This document shows, piece after piece, positions 13,158-24,935 of a stretch of DNA of 64,000 bases. Under the pieces are notes generated by a model, which was given only the letters and a program-made list of their open reading frames with translations, had not been told where the DNA came from and did not search any database. Position 1 is the first letter of the stretch, and the number at the start of each line of letters is the position of its first letter. The stretch covers positions 96,683,873 through 96,747,872 of the forward strand of contig CM043704.1 in assembly GCA_023935145.1 (NCBI GenBank). The letters run 5' to 3'. This DNA is from Bretschneidera sinensis. Its lineage: Eukaryota > Streptophyta > Magnoliopsida > Brassicales > Akaniaceae. The position numbers were made by a program, and so were the translations under genes.

Positions 13158-14624
13158 TCATAAGTTTATCAACTGAAAGACAAAGATAACGATGTCATTT
13201 ATTGTTGTCATTGTTACTTCAATGGTGGAAAATGACTATGAGTTACTATATCTCGAAGGTGAGATGTAAAATTTGATTTACAGCTAAAACCAGGACAAAG
13301 AATGTTTTAGAAGAAAAAAAATACCTGCAGGTCGCAGTCTTTGAAGAAGCTATTGCATGTTCTGTGAATGAAATTGGTTTAGAGAACGAATGATAAAAAC
13401 AGGAGATGAGTAAGGCCCACCATTCTCACCGAATTGCGGTGCTTGCTGGGCCGGATGACTAAGGCCTTTTATTTATAGTTGATAATGACCTTGGCTTTAG
13501 CTCAGCACATGAAGGCCATGTTACGCTTGCCCCCAAATTCTCCTGTAAAGACAACAAAGTAAGGTACTGTGAGATCACTTCAACTACTTCAAACGGCTAC
13601 CTTATACACTTGCTCAACCATCTCCCAAACTGTAACTGCCCTCTTGATCTTTTATAACCGCTCAGATTTTTAAATTCCTTTCTGAGTTATGTTTGTCCTG
13701 ATTGCTGACTCTTGCTAGAAACTTGGTGAGTACTGATATTGTGGTACTCAAAAATAACAATGTAGCCTATCATCAACTATCTGCTCATGTTCTATAAAGG
13801 AATTAAATCAGAACACTGAATATAGTATCATTGTTAGGATGTAAAAAAGAAAATTACAATTCGACTCCTATGAAGAAAAATGCTTAAATGAAAATTCTTG
13901 GAATGCATGAAGGAACTTAATGATAATATCAAAATACATAGTCAAATTCAGGATTTTCAATAGATACTTTAGATAGGAAAGAGAAATTGGTTAATCAAAA
14001 TCATGTGAATGCACGATTAGCCAAAATTATTGAAAAATGGCATCTCTACATGCTCTGATCAGAAAACTGATGGTGATGCCATCAAAGAGAAACTAGCCAT
14101 GCTCACATGGGTTGAAAGGGAAACTGTCGAAACAAATGGCCCCAATGAAAGGGGAATGACATGTAAAATGATGGTACGGTAATCAATCAGGTACCCATTG
14201 TTGCATGGGGAGTTTAAAATATACCGTAAGCAGCCGAAAGGACAATTGAGTAAACACTAATAATTAGATTAGTACCTTGAGAATGAGAAGCCTGGAAAGA
14301 GATGGGTTTTAGGCAAGTTTTTTAAAGGAAAATAATATTTATCTGGACCCCAGTACAACAAAATTAAGAGGAGTTCTGAGATTTAAGGATACGGTTGTAC
14401 CTGATATGTGTCAAACCAATATGAGAATGACAATGGAATTATATTGAAGTGACCTTCACAGCACATGCATGGTCCATTCAAAAGTCAGCATGGATAAACC
14501 CATTTCTATTTTACCGTCTATACTAAAGCATCAGAAGGACTGGTGAAAATACCTGAGAAGAGGGCCCTCAGCTTTATTAGCATGACACTTCATTGAAGAA
14601 CATTTCAATATGAGGTCATGGACT
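13158..14624 (-). other. unassigned minus-strand exon chain (three phase-consistent exons)
   Basis: Three segments bounded by good splice signals join in frame on the minus strand. Exon 14553-14624 (acceptor TTTTTGCAG, donor CAG/GTATTT) reads HDLILKCSSMKCHANKAEG. It ends in phase 2 and joins exon 13325-13361 (acceptor TTTCATTCACAG, donor CAG/GTATTT), which reads TCNSFFKDCDLQ. That exon joins 13158-13172 (acceptor TTTGTCTTTCAG), giving LINL and a stop. I do not recognise the product; it would be the C-terminus of a protein with several cysteines. Any upstream exons would lie above 14.6 kb. The open frames are short, so this could be chance. Confidence 0.3.
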
Positions 14625-16009
14625 CTGCAAAAATCCGATAATCATATAATTTTGGAAGCAAAATTAAAGTTTCTCAAAGATAGGCAATTGATGATTAGAG
14701 GGGAAAGTATGGAAATGTAAGGTACACAACACAAATAAAATGTAGCAGTTTGATACATTAAATAGTAAATATCAAGGAGAACATCCATTCAATTTTGCTA
14801 ACAATAAAATAGGAGCAAGATCATGAAGAGACTTATCAATAATGCCATTATCTGCCCCGATGCCTGGCCCATCCCACACACAAACCCTAACAGCTATTTG
14901 AAAAGGGAAGATGACCTAACTGAAGCTTTAAAGCTAAATTTTTCATCTATTCCCAAGGGATATCTTAATCAAAAAGTTACTCATATATAATAGCCCTAAT
15001 ATTTTCTCTATAATAACTTAAAGCTTTCATTCAAACTACTCAATTTGCCACTTCCGTCCTTCTAGCTTAGACTGATTAAAGTTTGAATCCCTCAGAATGT
15101 GCGTGAAATGTAGCAACACTATCTTAAGAAAAGGCAAATCCAGAACTCCTTATCCAAGTATTCATGATCCAAAAATGCTTAAGGAGAACCATCCACCCTA
15201 GTTTTCAAGCCTGTTCTGATTTCCTCAAATTTAATACGAAACAAATCAATACTGACAGTAAAAGATGTATCACAAAGGGGGAAACAGTAAAAGAGTATCT
15301 TACACTGATGCACGCCGAATTTTGTGATGTGAATAATTTTTGCTTTTTATTGCTCAAATGATACATCATTCTTGTTTTTGTTTATTGATACAATTCTTAA
15401 ATGTTGCAAAAAACAAATATACACAAAAATGATACAGAAAAGAAAAGGTAAAAAACTCTCCATAGTTGAGAAAATACATGTTACATTCCTATGCCATCAA
15501 GTGCATCCGCTGCAAAACCAACTCGAAGTAGAAATCTCAAAAATTTGCAGGAATAATGTAAATTCACTGTTCGGAACTAGATTTCAAAGGTTGATGCTGC
15601 CCATCTATCATACTTATTTGTTGTTTGAGTTTAGCAATATGAGCTTGCACCTAACACATTGGATTTAAGTCGTCAAAACTTTTGGCCTTTTGCACTTCTC
15701 CATATAATATCGAGACAGTTTATCTTAACAAAATATGTCAGCAAACAAGCTTGAGTAGAAGTACAAAAAGTGTTAATGCCAAAAGAATGAAAAAGTTCAA
15801 ATGCATTTATGCCTCAATAGAGATGAAACTCATATAATGAATCAAAAATATATTGGGAGGGGTTCAACAGAAACAAAGAAGGAATATGTATAAGAAAGCA
15901 ATGCATACAAAAAAGCATGAAGTAATATATTATATCCTAGAATATTAGGGATTCATTTCAAACTCTTCAAAAAAAAAAGTTTTAAGCAAGCTATTGTGGA
16001 ACAGTAAGA

Positions 16010-16376
16010 AACAAACTGTGATGGCTAAATCGTGTGTTGAGTAGAGCAATGGAGTACACTACTTATGAGTTAGTTTGGCAAAAAAAATCGTTAGCAGAAC
16101 TTGGGATTAAGCCATCAAGTCCTATAAGTCTGATGTGTGACAATCAAGTGGTTATTCATATTGCAAATAATCCAGTGTTTCATAAGAAAACTAAGTATGT
16201 TGAAGTTGATTGTCATGTTGTTAGAGAAAAACTTGTGCAAAATGTGATCAATTCCAAGCATGTGAAGTCGGTAGATCAGTTAGCAGATTTATTCACTAAA
16301 CCATTGGATGGTGAGTTAGATTTATTTGTAACAAATTGGGTGCATATGATATCTATACTCCAACTTGTGGGGAGAG
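16010..16376 (+). pseudogene. Ty1/copia RNase H C-terminal remnant
   Basis: The frame from 16034 reads as the end of copia RNase H: MEYTTYELVWQKKSLAELGI, then PSSPISLMCDNQVVIHIANN and HKKTKYVEVDCHVVREKL, then the usual LADLFTKPL motif. It ends at a purine tract directly before an LTR. Upstream sequence is not copia, so only the last roughly 370 bp of pol survives. It lies in the last intron of the YEATS pseudogene, in the opposite orientation. Confidence 0.9.
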
Positions 16377-16547
16377 TGTTAAGGGGTGTCCTAAGTATAT
16401 ATTGATAAGGTTTCCTAGTTTCTATTAGTTTGTGTTTTCTAATCCTATTAGGAGTTGTATCTCTAGGTCTATATATATATAGTGGTTTGTAATAAAAAAA
16501 TTACAATAAAAAATACAAAAAATTCTTTTCAATTCTTCTTGTTAACA
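16377..16547 (+). repeat. copia 3' LTR (171 bp)
   Basis: Begins TGTTAAGGGG right after the purine-rich GTGGGGAGAG and ends TTGTTAACA, so the ends are TGTTAA/TTAACA inverted repeats. A TATA-rich stretch (TCTATATATATATAG) lies in the middle. No partner LTR is present upstream. Confidence 0.8.
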
Positions 16548-18290
16548 ATTTTAGTATAATAATTAAAGAATATTTTACTATGGTCCCATCTGGAGAAAGG
16601 ATTCAGGTCTAAGCCATGTTCCTACTAAATCAAAATTTCAGCCCATAAGAAATCTTCAGTGACTCTTTCGTGAGAAATCTTTCTGAAATACAGATATCAA
16701 TGAGATGGGTATTAACGATATTATGAACTTCAGATAATTATGTGTTGTAATCAATATGATTAAATTGCACTTACAGCAAATGAAGTAAGAACATAACCAA
16801 ACTTAAGTATTTTTCACCTTCCTTATAATTTCTAATATTAAGCAAAGTCAGGGTATTAAGTTCAGCATACCAATCAAAGCAAAATCCTTAAATCCCTCCT
16901 ATCTTTAGCATGTCGAAGCAAAAATGACCATCAAACAAAATTAATGAAAAGAAAAAGGGTATCTGTTCACCCATATGCACCATATAAGAAAGAAACCAAC
17001 TTATTATCGAGTTGGTTTTAGAATAAAAGCCCCAAATAAATAAACGGGCTCTTTTCAATGTGCCTCATAAATTATAATGGAAAGTTCATGCTAGGATAAG
17101 TAACAAAATATGAGTTCTGCAAATAAGAAGTATCAGAAATGTAACTTGCATGGCTTGGTTGATGCCTAGAGATGTTATTCAAACAATGAATGGGCAAGGC
17201 GTTCTGGTTTTGGCAGCTTCAAAAGAGCTTGGAAGACATTTTCTCTTAGTGTTATGTGAACCATTTGAAGGGAAAGGAATAGTAGGGCCTTCAAGGTGGA
17301 TCTTTATTACATTGATGTGAAAAATGACTCTATGAATGTGATCCATTACCACATAATTTCTGATTTCCGACTCCTTTAAAGATTTCTAGGATGCTTTCAC
17401 TCTAGTCTCTTAGTTTCCACTTTGTTTCTCTTATCTTTTTAATAAGTAATGCATTTTGTTATTTATAAATGAAAAAAGGAAAAAAAAAACTTCCAAGGCA
17501 TGACATAGGAATCAAACAAAGAGATCATAAAAACACATATATAACCTAGGTGACTTGGAAGATCAATTTTACACCAGCATTACGTGCTTGCACGAACACA
17601 AAAAGAATATGCCTACAATTATGTTCACATACAGTTATCAATATGAAGAATTATCACAGAAAGAAAAAATTAGTCAGGAAGCATTCAGCATAATAAGACT
17701 CCTGCTTTCCTGCTGCCGAGCTGCCGCAAGTTGTAGGAGCTCGTCTGCTTCAGAGAAATTCAAGAACCATTGGCCCAGGGGATGATCTTTAGTGTCACCT
17801 CTCTTCTTTTTACTTGCATCTTCAACCGGTACCATAAGCAATTAAAATACATACTTATTCACATTCAAAGCATGGTAAGGAACAAAATGAACAGAGAATA
17901 CAGCTAAGAAACATACAAGGGGGAGGCAGACAAAAACCAGTAGGTAATCTGGGAAAGTTCACTGCTGGATGATTCTGCGCATGAGCTAAAAAACTTTCTG
18001 AAGGCTCAGGGAACACGATTTCATCATACGATTCCACAATAACATGCCTCTTAATTGACATGGGGCCAGATTCGTCCTCCGGATATAACTTTAGATGATA
18101 GTATCTGTTGATCATTCAAAGTCCAACAAAATGAATCCTGGGGATTTATTTTTGGTTCTTAATTTTCAACCCACTGGAGAGGCATAATATGAAAGGGTCA
18201 CTAGATTTGGATTATTTTAAGTGAATCACAGGCCGTAGATACCAATAATCACTTGGGTACTTATATCAATATTGTTTACAATGAAGCCAT

Positions 18291-18425
18291 CATGCCTTTT
18301 AGAATACATTTCTCGGTAAAGCAATATATTCGGTGGTAAAGAAAAAAAAAAAGTTTTACCACAAAATGTATTAACTTTACCACAAAATCTATGAGTTTTA
18401 CCAGGAAATCTATTTGAAAGGCATG
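18291..18425. repeat. 135-bp foldback inverted repeat
   Basis: The left arm begins CATGCCTTTTAGAATACATT. The reverse complement of the right arm begins CATGCCTTTCAAATAGATTT, and both arms continue into C-GGTAAA. Inner TTTACCAC motifs extend the pairing. It lies in an intron of the YEATS pseudogene and could be a small MITE. No target duplication was resolved. Confidence 0.6.
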
Positions 18426-19182
18426 TACCTTCTTTTTAAACAAGGCATCATAGAATTGGCCTAATCCATAGAGTCCTACTTTTCAGAACATATCAGGAAT
18501 TCATCATCTAACCGGGCAAACTTTAGTTCTTTTTGATAATACAACACGTAAATCAAAATTTGGATAATTTTAGATGCTTCGGTCATTTGACTTCAATAAA
18601 ATACTTTGGGGAGTGGGATCACTTTATAAATCTTACTATAAGCAGCAAAGAAAATGATACCTAAATCTCATGGTTGAATCTAATCTAATAAATCCATTTT
18701 TGGTACAGTAAATAGAGCAACTGAAATAAAAAATATGGTGGATCCCAAATCAGATTTTGTGCTTAATGTCACTAACATAGCCAGAATTAGGTACTAGAGG
18801 ATACTAGCAGCACTTAACCATAGGTCGAATGACCAGATTCACGGTATGGAAAATGAAATTAACCTTTTCAAACTCAACATAGTTCCACCATTCTTTTCTT
18901 GATGATTCTGAACCTTCATTTTACACTCCAATCATCCAATGACACAAACCATGTCCTCATTCAAAATCAGCTTTCCAAACTTATCATTTTATAACAATTC
19001 CATGGTAAATAAACCAGAGAACAAGCAAAGCAACTTACAAGTCCAATGGCTTGTCACAAACATCACTGTGGAGATACAGCATAATGGCAATCTCAAATTC
19101 GCCCCACCCGGTTTCCGATAACTCAAATGGTGGTGCCTCCAGAACTCTTGTGGGGTTATTGAAACTAGAATGCAGCTGAAAA

Positions 19183-20337
19183 CTTGCGTCAATTTCATTA
19201 AAATTTTTGGATAAGTGCTTCAATATCATCCTTCATTGTTCACTTGATTAGGCTTCCCTTAATCTACAAGTACGGCTCCTAGAATAACAGTAACACTTAC
19301 CAAATTTATAGAATGAAATTGATACAAATGAAAGAATACATGCAAAAATGATGAAAATAAAGGCCTCAAAATTATGACCCTTGAACTCCCCCCACCACCT
19401 TCCCATCGGCCTCAATTCTCAGATTTCTTTTGTTAAAATTTTAACTCAAATCTTTGCGTCGAAAAATTTTAATTGGTTTGAAAAAAATGATTTTTTATTT
19501 TATTGTTATTTATTTTAGGAATGTAGTAATAATTTTTTTATTAGATAATTGTTTGTTCTAACAGAAATAACAGTAACTCCTTATGTTGTTATTTTAGTAT
19601 TTAAAAAATATCCTTTATATAAAAAAAATGCTAAAGAAGATTTAAGATATATTCATAATTCTAATACATATTGTAAATCAGAGAGGTTTACTACTAAAGT
19701 TATGAGAGTTTTAGACTGTCAAGTAAAGAGCATTTGCAATTTGAGCTAAGTTGAGAGTTTTGGTAGATAATGAGAGTTAAAGTTGTAATTGGAGAATAAT
19801 AAAGTTGTGAGTTTATTGGTGGACGTAAGTAAAGAAGTTGCCAAACCACGTTGATTATTGTTATTTTTACTCTTTGTTTGTTTTGTCTATTTAATTGTTG
19901 TTGTTATTGTATTTTTTGTATAAAATTTGAATAGGTGAATTTTAGAGGTAAATTTTAAATACCCTTGCCAAAACACAATCCCTTAAAGCGTAAATAATGA
20001 TTTCTCTTTCAAAACAAAGCATACACATAGCAGGAATGACATGCCTATGCTTGAGATTTGACATGGTTAGTAAACCATTTTTACATGCATGTCATAAAAA
20101 GGTTCTTTACGTTGCACGGAATCGCTATACGCCGAATGTTTCTCCATACTTTCAGTTTAGGATTCAATCATACCCTAGTGCCACCACTATCACCAATTCA
20201 CTCAATGGCCAAATGGTATGCCCTCTTCACCTAGAAAATGTCATTAGTCATTGTAATGCCAAATCAAGCAATCAACATTCATGCTAATCAAGAGTTTAAG
20301 AATTAAATTTGCTTCGTGAGGAGAGAGAGAGAGTCTC
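19183..20337. other. AT-rich DNA where the missing YEATS 5' exons would be expected
   Basis: Searched by eye on the minus strand for the conserved N-terminal YEATS blocks and found none. No other gene is recognised. Confidence 0.5.
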
Positions 20338-21775
20338 TGACGCCAGACAGAATAACGATTATTCTGCAGGCTAGTCGAACAGATAGTTCACAGGGAGTAA
20401 CACAAGAAAAACCCTAAAACAATACAGAGAAATTACTCTGATGCTTTATTTTAATTTATTCCAAAATACAATAATAATATTACGAAACCCTAAGACCTTA
20501 TTTATAAGGTCGAAGCAAAATAGGAAAATAAAACAAAACAAAACAGGAAAATAAGATTAAGGCTGAAATTAAAATAACTAAAATAAAAAGTTTTCTAAAA
20601 ACTAAAAACTGCCAATTTGAAAGTCTAAACTTCGTATTTTGGCTTAAAAATGATAAGGCTTAGTAATAAATACTAAATTTTTCCCGAAAGCTCGTTTCCA
20701 ATTAGACTAGGGTCTTCGGGGCCTAATCCGAGCCCGTGGCCTGCTAAACGATGTAAACCGGTTTAGGTAGCCCACTTGCCATCTGACAACTCAACATCAT
20801 CTGACTCGGATCCTCCTGCATCAGTCGCCCCAGGTTGGAAAGAACTCGTCCTCAAGTTCACAATAGCCACATCGGAATTCCCAAAACAAAGACTCAAGTG
20901 TTTCACATTAAAGACCTCAAGCGGCAACCCAGGAGGAAGATCCTCTGGTATCAGGTCAGAAAACTCTGCTAACAGTGGCAAATCCACTCTGAAACTGAGA
21001 TCTCCATAACGATCCTCCCGACCACGGTGTTCCCCGAATCGAGCAGGATTGTAATACGGGTTTTCGAAACTGGAATCGGAATCGTGATCTTTCATCTCAC
21101 GATCACCGAAATTCTGCGTCTTTAGACGCTGGCTTAACTTTGCAACCTGCCTCTGTAAATCCTCAATCATCACATCCTGAACATTATGATCACGGTGTGG
21201 GGCTTCCTCGTTCGAAACCTGCCTGCGATGACCACGACCACGATCACCAGCCATGGAACCTGATAAAATCTCACCCCAGGAAGATGCTGAAGCTCTGATA
21301 CCAACTGACGCCGGGCAGAATAGCGATTATTCTGCAGGCTAGTCGAACAGATCGTTCACAGGGAGTAACATAAGAAAAACCCTAAAACAATACAGAGAAA
21401 CTACTCTGATGCTTTATTTTAATTTATTCCAAAAATACAATAATAATATTATGAAACCCTAAGACCTTATTTATAAGGTCGAAGCTAAAATAGGAAAATT
21501 AAATTAAAGCTGAATTTAAATTAAATAAAATAAAAGGTTTCCTAAAAACTAAAAACTGCTAATTTGAAGGTCTAAACTTCGTTTTTTTTTGCTTTAAAAC
21601 GATAAGGCTTAGTATAATATACTAAGTTTTTCCCGGAAGCTCGTTTCCAATCAGACTAGGGTCTTCGGAGCCCAATCCGAACCTATGACCCGTTAAACAA
21701 TGTAAACCAGCTTAAGTAGCCCACTTGCCATCTGATAACTCAGCATCATCTGACTCAGATCCTCCTGCATCAGTC
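20338..21775 (-). mobile_element. internally deleted Ty3/gypsy element with two LTR copies
   Basis: Two copies of an LTR-containing block begin TGACGCC at 20340 and 21307 and align over about 400 bp (both contain TTATTCTGCAGGCTAGTCGA). On the minus strand the tRNA-Met type primer site TGGTATCAGAGC follows the upstream LTR at about 21290-21302. A short frame (20763-21254) then fuses a gag N-terminus to the last residues of pol. Past 21720 a second copy of the pol end (SDGKWAT) precedes the upstream LTR, so this is either two elements sharing an LTR or a recombination product. The pol end (NLRTSSFQPG) suggests a chromovirus-like element. Confidence 0.75.
20763..21254 (-). pseudogene. gag N-terminus fused to pol C-terminus (gypsy deletion derivative)
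   Basis: The 163-aa frame starts MAGDRGRGHRRQ, continues with a coiled stretch (EDLQRQVAKLSQRL) typical of chromovirus gag, then ends with NLRTSSFQPGATDAGGSESD, which normally closes gypsy pol. About 4 kb of gag, protease, RT, RNase H and integrase is therefore missing at an in-frame joint somewhere near residues 85-115. It has no enzymatic domain. Confidence 0.75.
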
Positions 21776-22094
21776 TCCTTAATGACACAATTGTTCCACC
21801 AATTAGTCGCAACATCCATAAGCTCAACCACCATTGTTAAATTAATATCTATCATCCCTTGAAGAGATCACCTTAAACGTGGTATGCATTGAGAGTCATT
21901 TGCCCTCCCAAACACGCATTGATATACCATTATCCATTCTGCACATTAGCTTCAAATTCAAGATCCAATTAACTTCCCAAATGTTACGTCAAATAAACGA
22001 TGGAGACCACCCTAGCTTGGAATCTAAAAAATATCCAGATGAAAAATATTTCATCCTCAGAACCTTACGTAAGAGAGAATTAGATGATCAAGAT

Positions 22095-22240
22095 TTGGTT
22101 GAGAATTAAATAAAACTTCATATGGACTTTTATCATTTAGAATAGAATAGGTGTTGGGGTTAATCAAGTAAGCCGCAGTCAATAACCAATCACTCCAAAA
22201 TTTAATTGGCTTCAAATAAAAGTCAGTGGGCTACCTCTAA
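22095..22240 (-). pseudogene. Ty1/copia integrase scrap
   Basis: The minus strand reads DWLLTAAYLINPNTYSILND, then KSPYEVLFNSQPNLDHL. This is the conserved copia integrase tail (TAAYLINR…P…VLN…PFE). Flanking sequence decays quickly into stops. Confidence 0.7.
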
Positions 22241-22258
22241 CAAACGTTGGTCTTTTCT

Positions 22259-22286
22259 TCATATATATATATATATATATATATAT
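22259..22286. repeat. (AT)n microsatellite
   Basis: Pure AT alternation of about 28 bases between the copia scrap and the GH1 gene. Confidence 0.95.
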
Positions 22287-22723
22287 GTGAATTAGGGATC
22301 CTAAAACTAAGGAAACAAAAACCCCATAATTGTAGTTTATTTATAATTTTTTTCGTGTACCGGAGAATCCCATAACCTAAAACTATGCAATCTGAATATT
22401 TGCATAATGATTTGATTTCCTTAATATGTGCAGCTGACTTTTATTTCAGTTTCCTATTATACTTCATCAGTTATAGATTCCTACGTACGAAAAAAGGAAA
22501 TATAAATTTTAGATTGAAAAAGATTTGGATTTGGTAAACCTAATTTTATACGATCTTGATTTTCTTTAAACTATCACCATTCTTTTTTTTTCTTCAAAAT
22601 TTCCCCCAAATAAGTCTGCAAGAAAATAGAGAAAATAAGTGGAAACCATTTCCTTTCAGGAAATCACAGCCAGAATCGAAAGTAGTGAGAAGAATACCAC
22701 CGCCAAACAGAAAAGATCGATGT

Positions 22724-22731
22724 TATAAATA
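22724..22731 (+). promoter_or_regulatory. TATA box of the GH1 gene
   Basis: TATAAATA, 51 bp upstream of the ATG at 22782. This leaves room for a start site near 22755 and a very short leader. Confidence 0.55.
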
Positions 22732-22781
22732 TGTTACTAATTATCTCCCAAGTAACTCTTAAAGTTCTACCCTAATCCAAG

Positions 22782-24008
22782 ATGGACAGCAAATTACAAC
22801 CCCTTAAGAGTCTTCCTCCACAAAGCCCCATCATAAACCCTAATGCCCCAATCCTCACAGAGGAAGAGAGATGTAAAGCAACAATAAGCAAGCTATGTGA
22901 CACCGTATTCGCTAGTATTTTACCATCAAAACCCATTAGCCAAGAGCTCAGGTCCCATGTTGAACAACGCCTCCAGGAATCCTTCCCTTCTCTTCACACT
23001 CCCACTCACCCCCCTTACTCCTCGGTAACCATCTCTCTCTCTCTCTCTCTCTCTCTTAAAAATTAATATTTGTTTTTGTTGTTTAAAAAATAATTGCTGT
23101 GTTAACGGATATGGATTAGGGTTATCACTGTAAATAAATAAAAAAAAAAAACTAGAACATTGTTGAGTACTCGGTAGCATGCTTCAGTACTTTTGTTGCT
23201 TTTGAAAAACAAAATTTTATCTTTTAGTTTTTGCTCTTTAACCAGGCAGAAGAACAAGCTTATATTAATTGCCAATTATATTACTCACTCTCTGGGAGCG
23301 AATTTGGCTTCAATTTTTGCATGATCAAAGAAAAAGCATAAGCAATCGAGTACTGTTTTGACTTGCATGTTGAATAAGAGTGGCGTGAAAAGAACTTCCA
23401 AACTGCTTGGCATTGTTTGGTTTGCGTATTGAAAGTGCTTTTAATGCTTTGAGAAGCAAAACTTGCTTGATTTTAGACAAAAAAAATCATAACTTTCTTG
23501 CACTTGTTATATATATATTTCTTATTTTGCCCCCTTTTTATTGTTTTTTGGTTGTTTGGTGTAGATGATACAGGAGGCGATAGCCCAGTTGAATGAGGAA
23601 GATGGGTCAAGTGAAGAGACGATATCAGCGCATATAAAGAGAGAGTATAAGGAATTGGCATGGGGGCATGAGAGTTTGTTGAGTCATCATTTGAGCAACC
23701 TTTGTTTGAATGGAGAAATCATGCGCACGAATAAAGGCAGGTATTCTGCTGCTGCTGCTGGTGATTTGGGGATTAAGGGAAAGATGAAAGAGAGTCTGAT
23801 CAACAAGAGGATTATTAGAGGTGGGAAAAATATCCAGGCCTTTGAGGAACCTAGTGAAGTTGAAGTCCATGGGCAGACAAACGAGGCACTTGAGGAACAA
23901 AAGAAAGGCACACGCTTGCGCTTTAAAGTAACTCAGAAACTCGATAAAGTAAAAGGAGAGCGAATTAAGATAACTCGAGGACGGAAGGGAAAAAGAGGAA
24001 GACAGTAA
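22782..24008 (+). CDS. linker-histone GH1 (H15) domain protein, 228 aa, two exons
   Basis: Exon 1 is 22782-23024 (81 codons) and exon 2 is 23565-24008 (147 codons plus stop). The intron is phase 0, with donor CG/GTAACC and acceptor TGTAG, and carries a CT microsatellite. The winged-helix GH1 domain starts at HPPYSSMIQEAIAQLNEEDG and runs through IKREYKELAWGHESLLSHHL to LNGEIMRTNKGRY (residues about 76-142), so the intron lies just inside its first helix. Residues 1-75 are a proline-rich leader plus a helix. The C-terminal third is basic and ends TRGRKGKRGRQ, like an AT-hook. Plant relatives are H1 and GH1-HMGA chromatin proteins that bind linker or AT-rich DNA in the nucleus. It is shorter than typical GH1-HMGA proteins. 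No lesion was seen. Confidence 0.85.
23031..23055. repeat. (CT)n microsatellite at the start of the GH1 intron
   Basis: TCTCTCT repeat beginning seven bases after the splice donor. Length variation here could affect splicing. Confidence 0.9.
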
Positions 24009-24935
24009 ATTGAAGTGAGTGAACAACATAATTAAAGAGGTGACATATCTTGCACTTTTTTCACAGCATTTTGGATTAAGATTGACACGTATAAATTAGG
24101 AATATTGTTTTATGAAGAAAATCTTAATTAATTTTACCATGTTAGTTTATTTAACTTTTGCCTACTGGAACTTGAACTTCTCTTAAATAGAATTTTGCTA
24201 AAGCTCTTCAAGAGGGAGTATTTTTATGCCATGTCTGAGTGGTTTCTAATGAGCTAAAAGAGATTTGCATCATTTCTTGTTAACTGTACAAATCTGCAAC
24301 CTTTCTAGAGTTTGGTTAAACATATAAAAAATCTGTTATCGGTTGCTATAACACCACTGTCAAATGAGATACATATATATTTTTTTTGAAAAAAGAAAAA
24401 AACACCACCTGTTATGGTGGGTGGTTTGGCAGACCTCTACGTTCAACATATTCCTCCTATTTTCTGCTGAAAGATATCATGTGCTATATTATTATTGCTC
24501 TTTGCTTGATATGCAACAAATTCCATTGAATAATCATATGTGAAAGGTGTTGTGATGCTGAAGCTTGCAGCTCATGACCCAATTTACCCACAAACTGGAT
24601 TGCAACAACCATATTGGACAATGCCTTTTATTAACCATTTCCCTCATATATTTTGCTCTCTCTATGCCTCCTACATTGTGATGATATTATTTTCCCCGTT
24701 GTCCACATTCTTTTACCAGAATCAATTCCTTACATTTTTACTTATTTGATATTCTTTCTTTCTTTCCTTTTTTTGTGTGTTATCTCAAGACTTTTATTTG
24801 ACAATTCCGAACCAAGAAGAGCCAGGAGAGGAGTCTAAGATTTTTTCTGAGGTTGCCAAAGTTATTATGGTTTAAATAAAATATTATTTTTAACTATTTT
24901 TATCATAGTAAAAAATTTAATACATCAGTCTATCA
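24009..24935. other. GH1 3' UTR and intergenic DNA
   Basis: The first few hundred bases are probably the 3' UTR of the GH1 gene. No other gene is recognised. Confidence 0.5.

Larger units (their letters stand above)
15564..19182 (-). pseudogene. 5'-truncated YEATS-domain gene (GAS41/YAF9/TAF14 type)
   Basis: Four minus-strand exons match plant GAS41-type proteins, YEATS acyl-lysine readers of the SWR1 and NuA4 chromatin complexes. Exon 19039-19182 reads [20 protein letters not shown] and on to SDVCDKPLD. Exon 17917-18104 reads YYHLKLYPEDESGP and on to NHPAVNFPRLPTGFCLPPP. Exon 17710-17831 reads [18 protein letters not shown] and then [19 protein letters not shown]. Exon 15564-15650 reads VQAHIAKLKQQISMIDGQHQ and ends in a stop. 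Lengths and phases fit throughout and there is no internal stop. However, the N-terminal YEATS strands are not found upstream, the acceptor before the third exon is GG instead of AG, and its donor is GA instead of GT. An in-frame AG acceptor 12 bases further in could rescue the first defect. A copia fragment lies in the last intron. Most likely a decaying duplicate. Confidence 0.8.

Noticed and set aside
16034..16405. A standalone 123-aa host gene
   Set aside because: The sequence is a copia RNase H tail ending at a purine tract and LTR.
17150..17480. Possible LINE 3' end or gene fragment (frame reading WLMPRDVIQTMNGQGVLVLA, A-rich tail)
   Set aside because: No LINE motif could be recognised and no target duplication was found. 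The frame is short and lies in the intron of the YEATS remnant.
20763..21254. A functional small Arg-rich host protein
   Set aside because: The frame begins after an LTR and tRNA-Met primer site, and its tail is a gypsy pol C-terminus.
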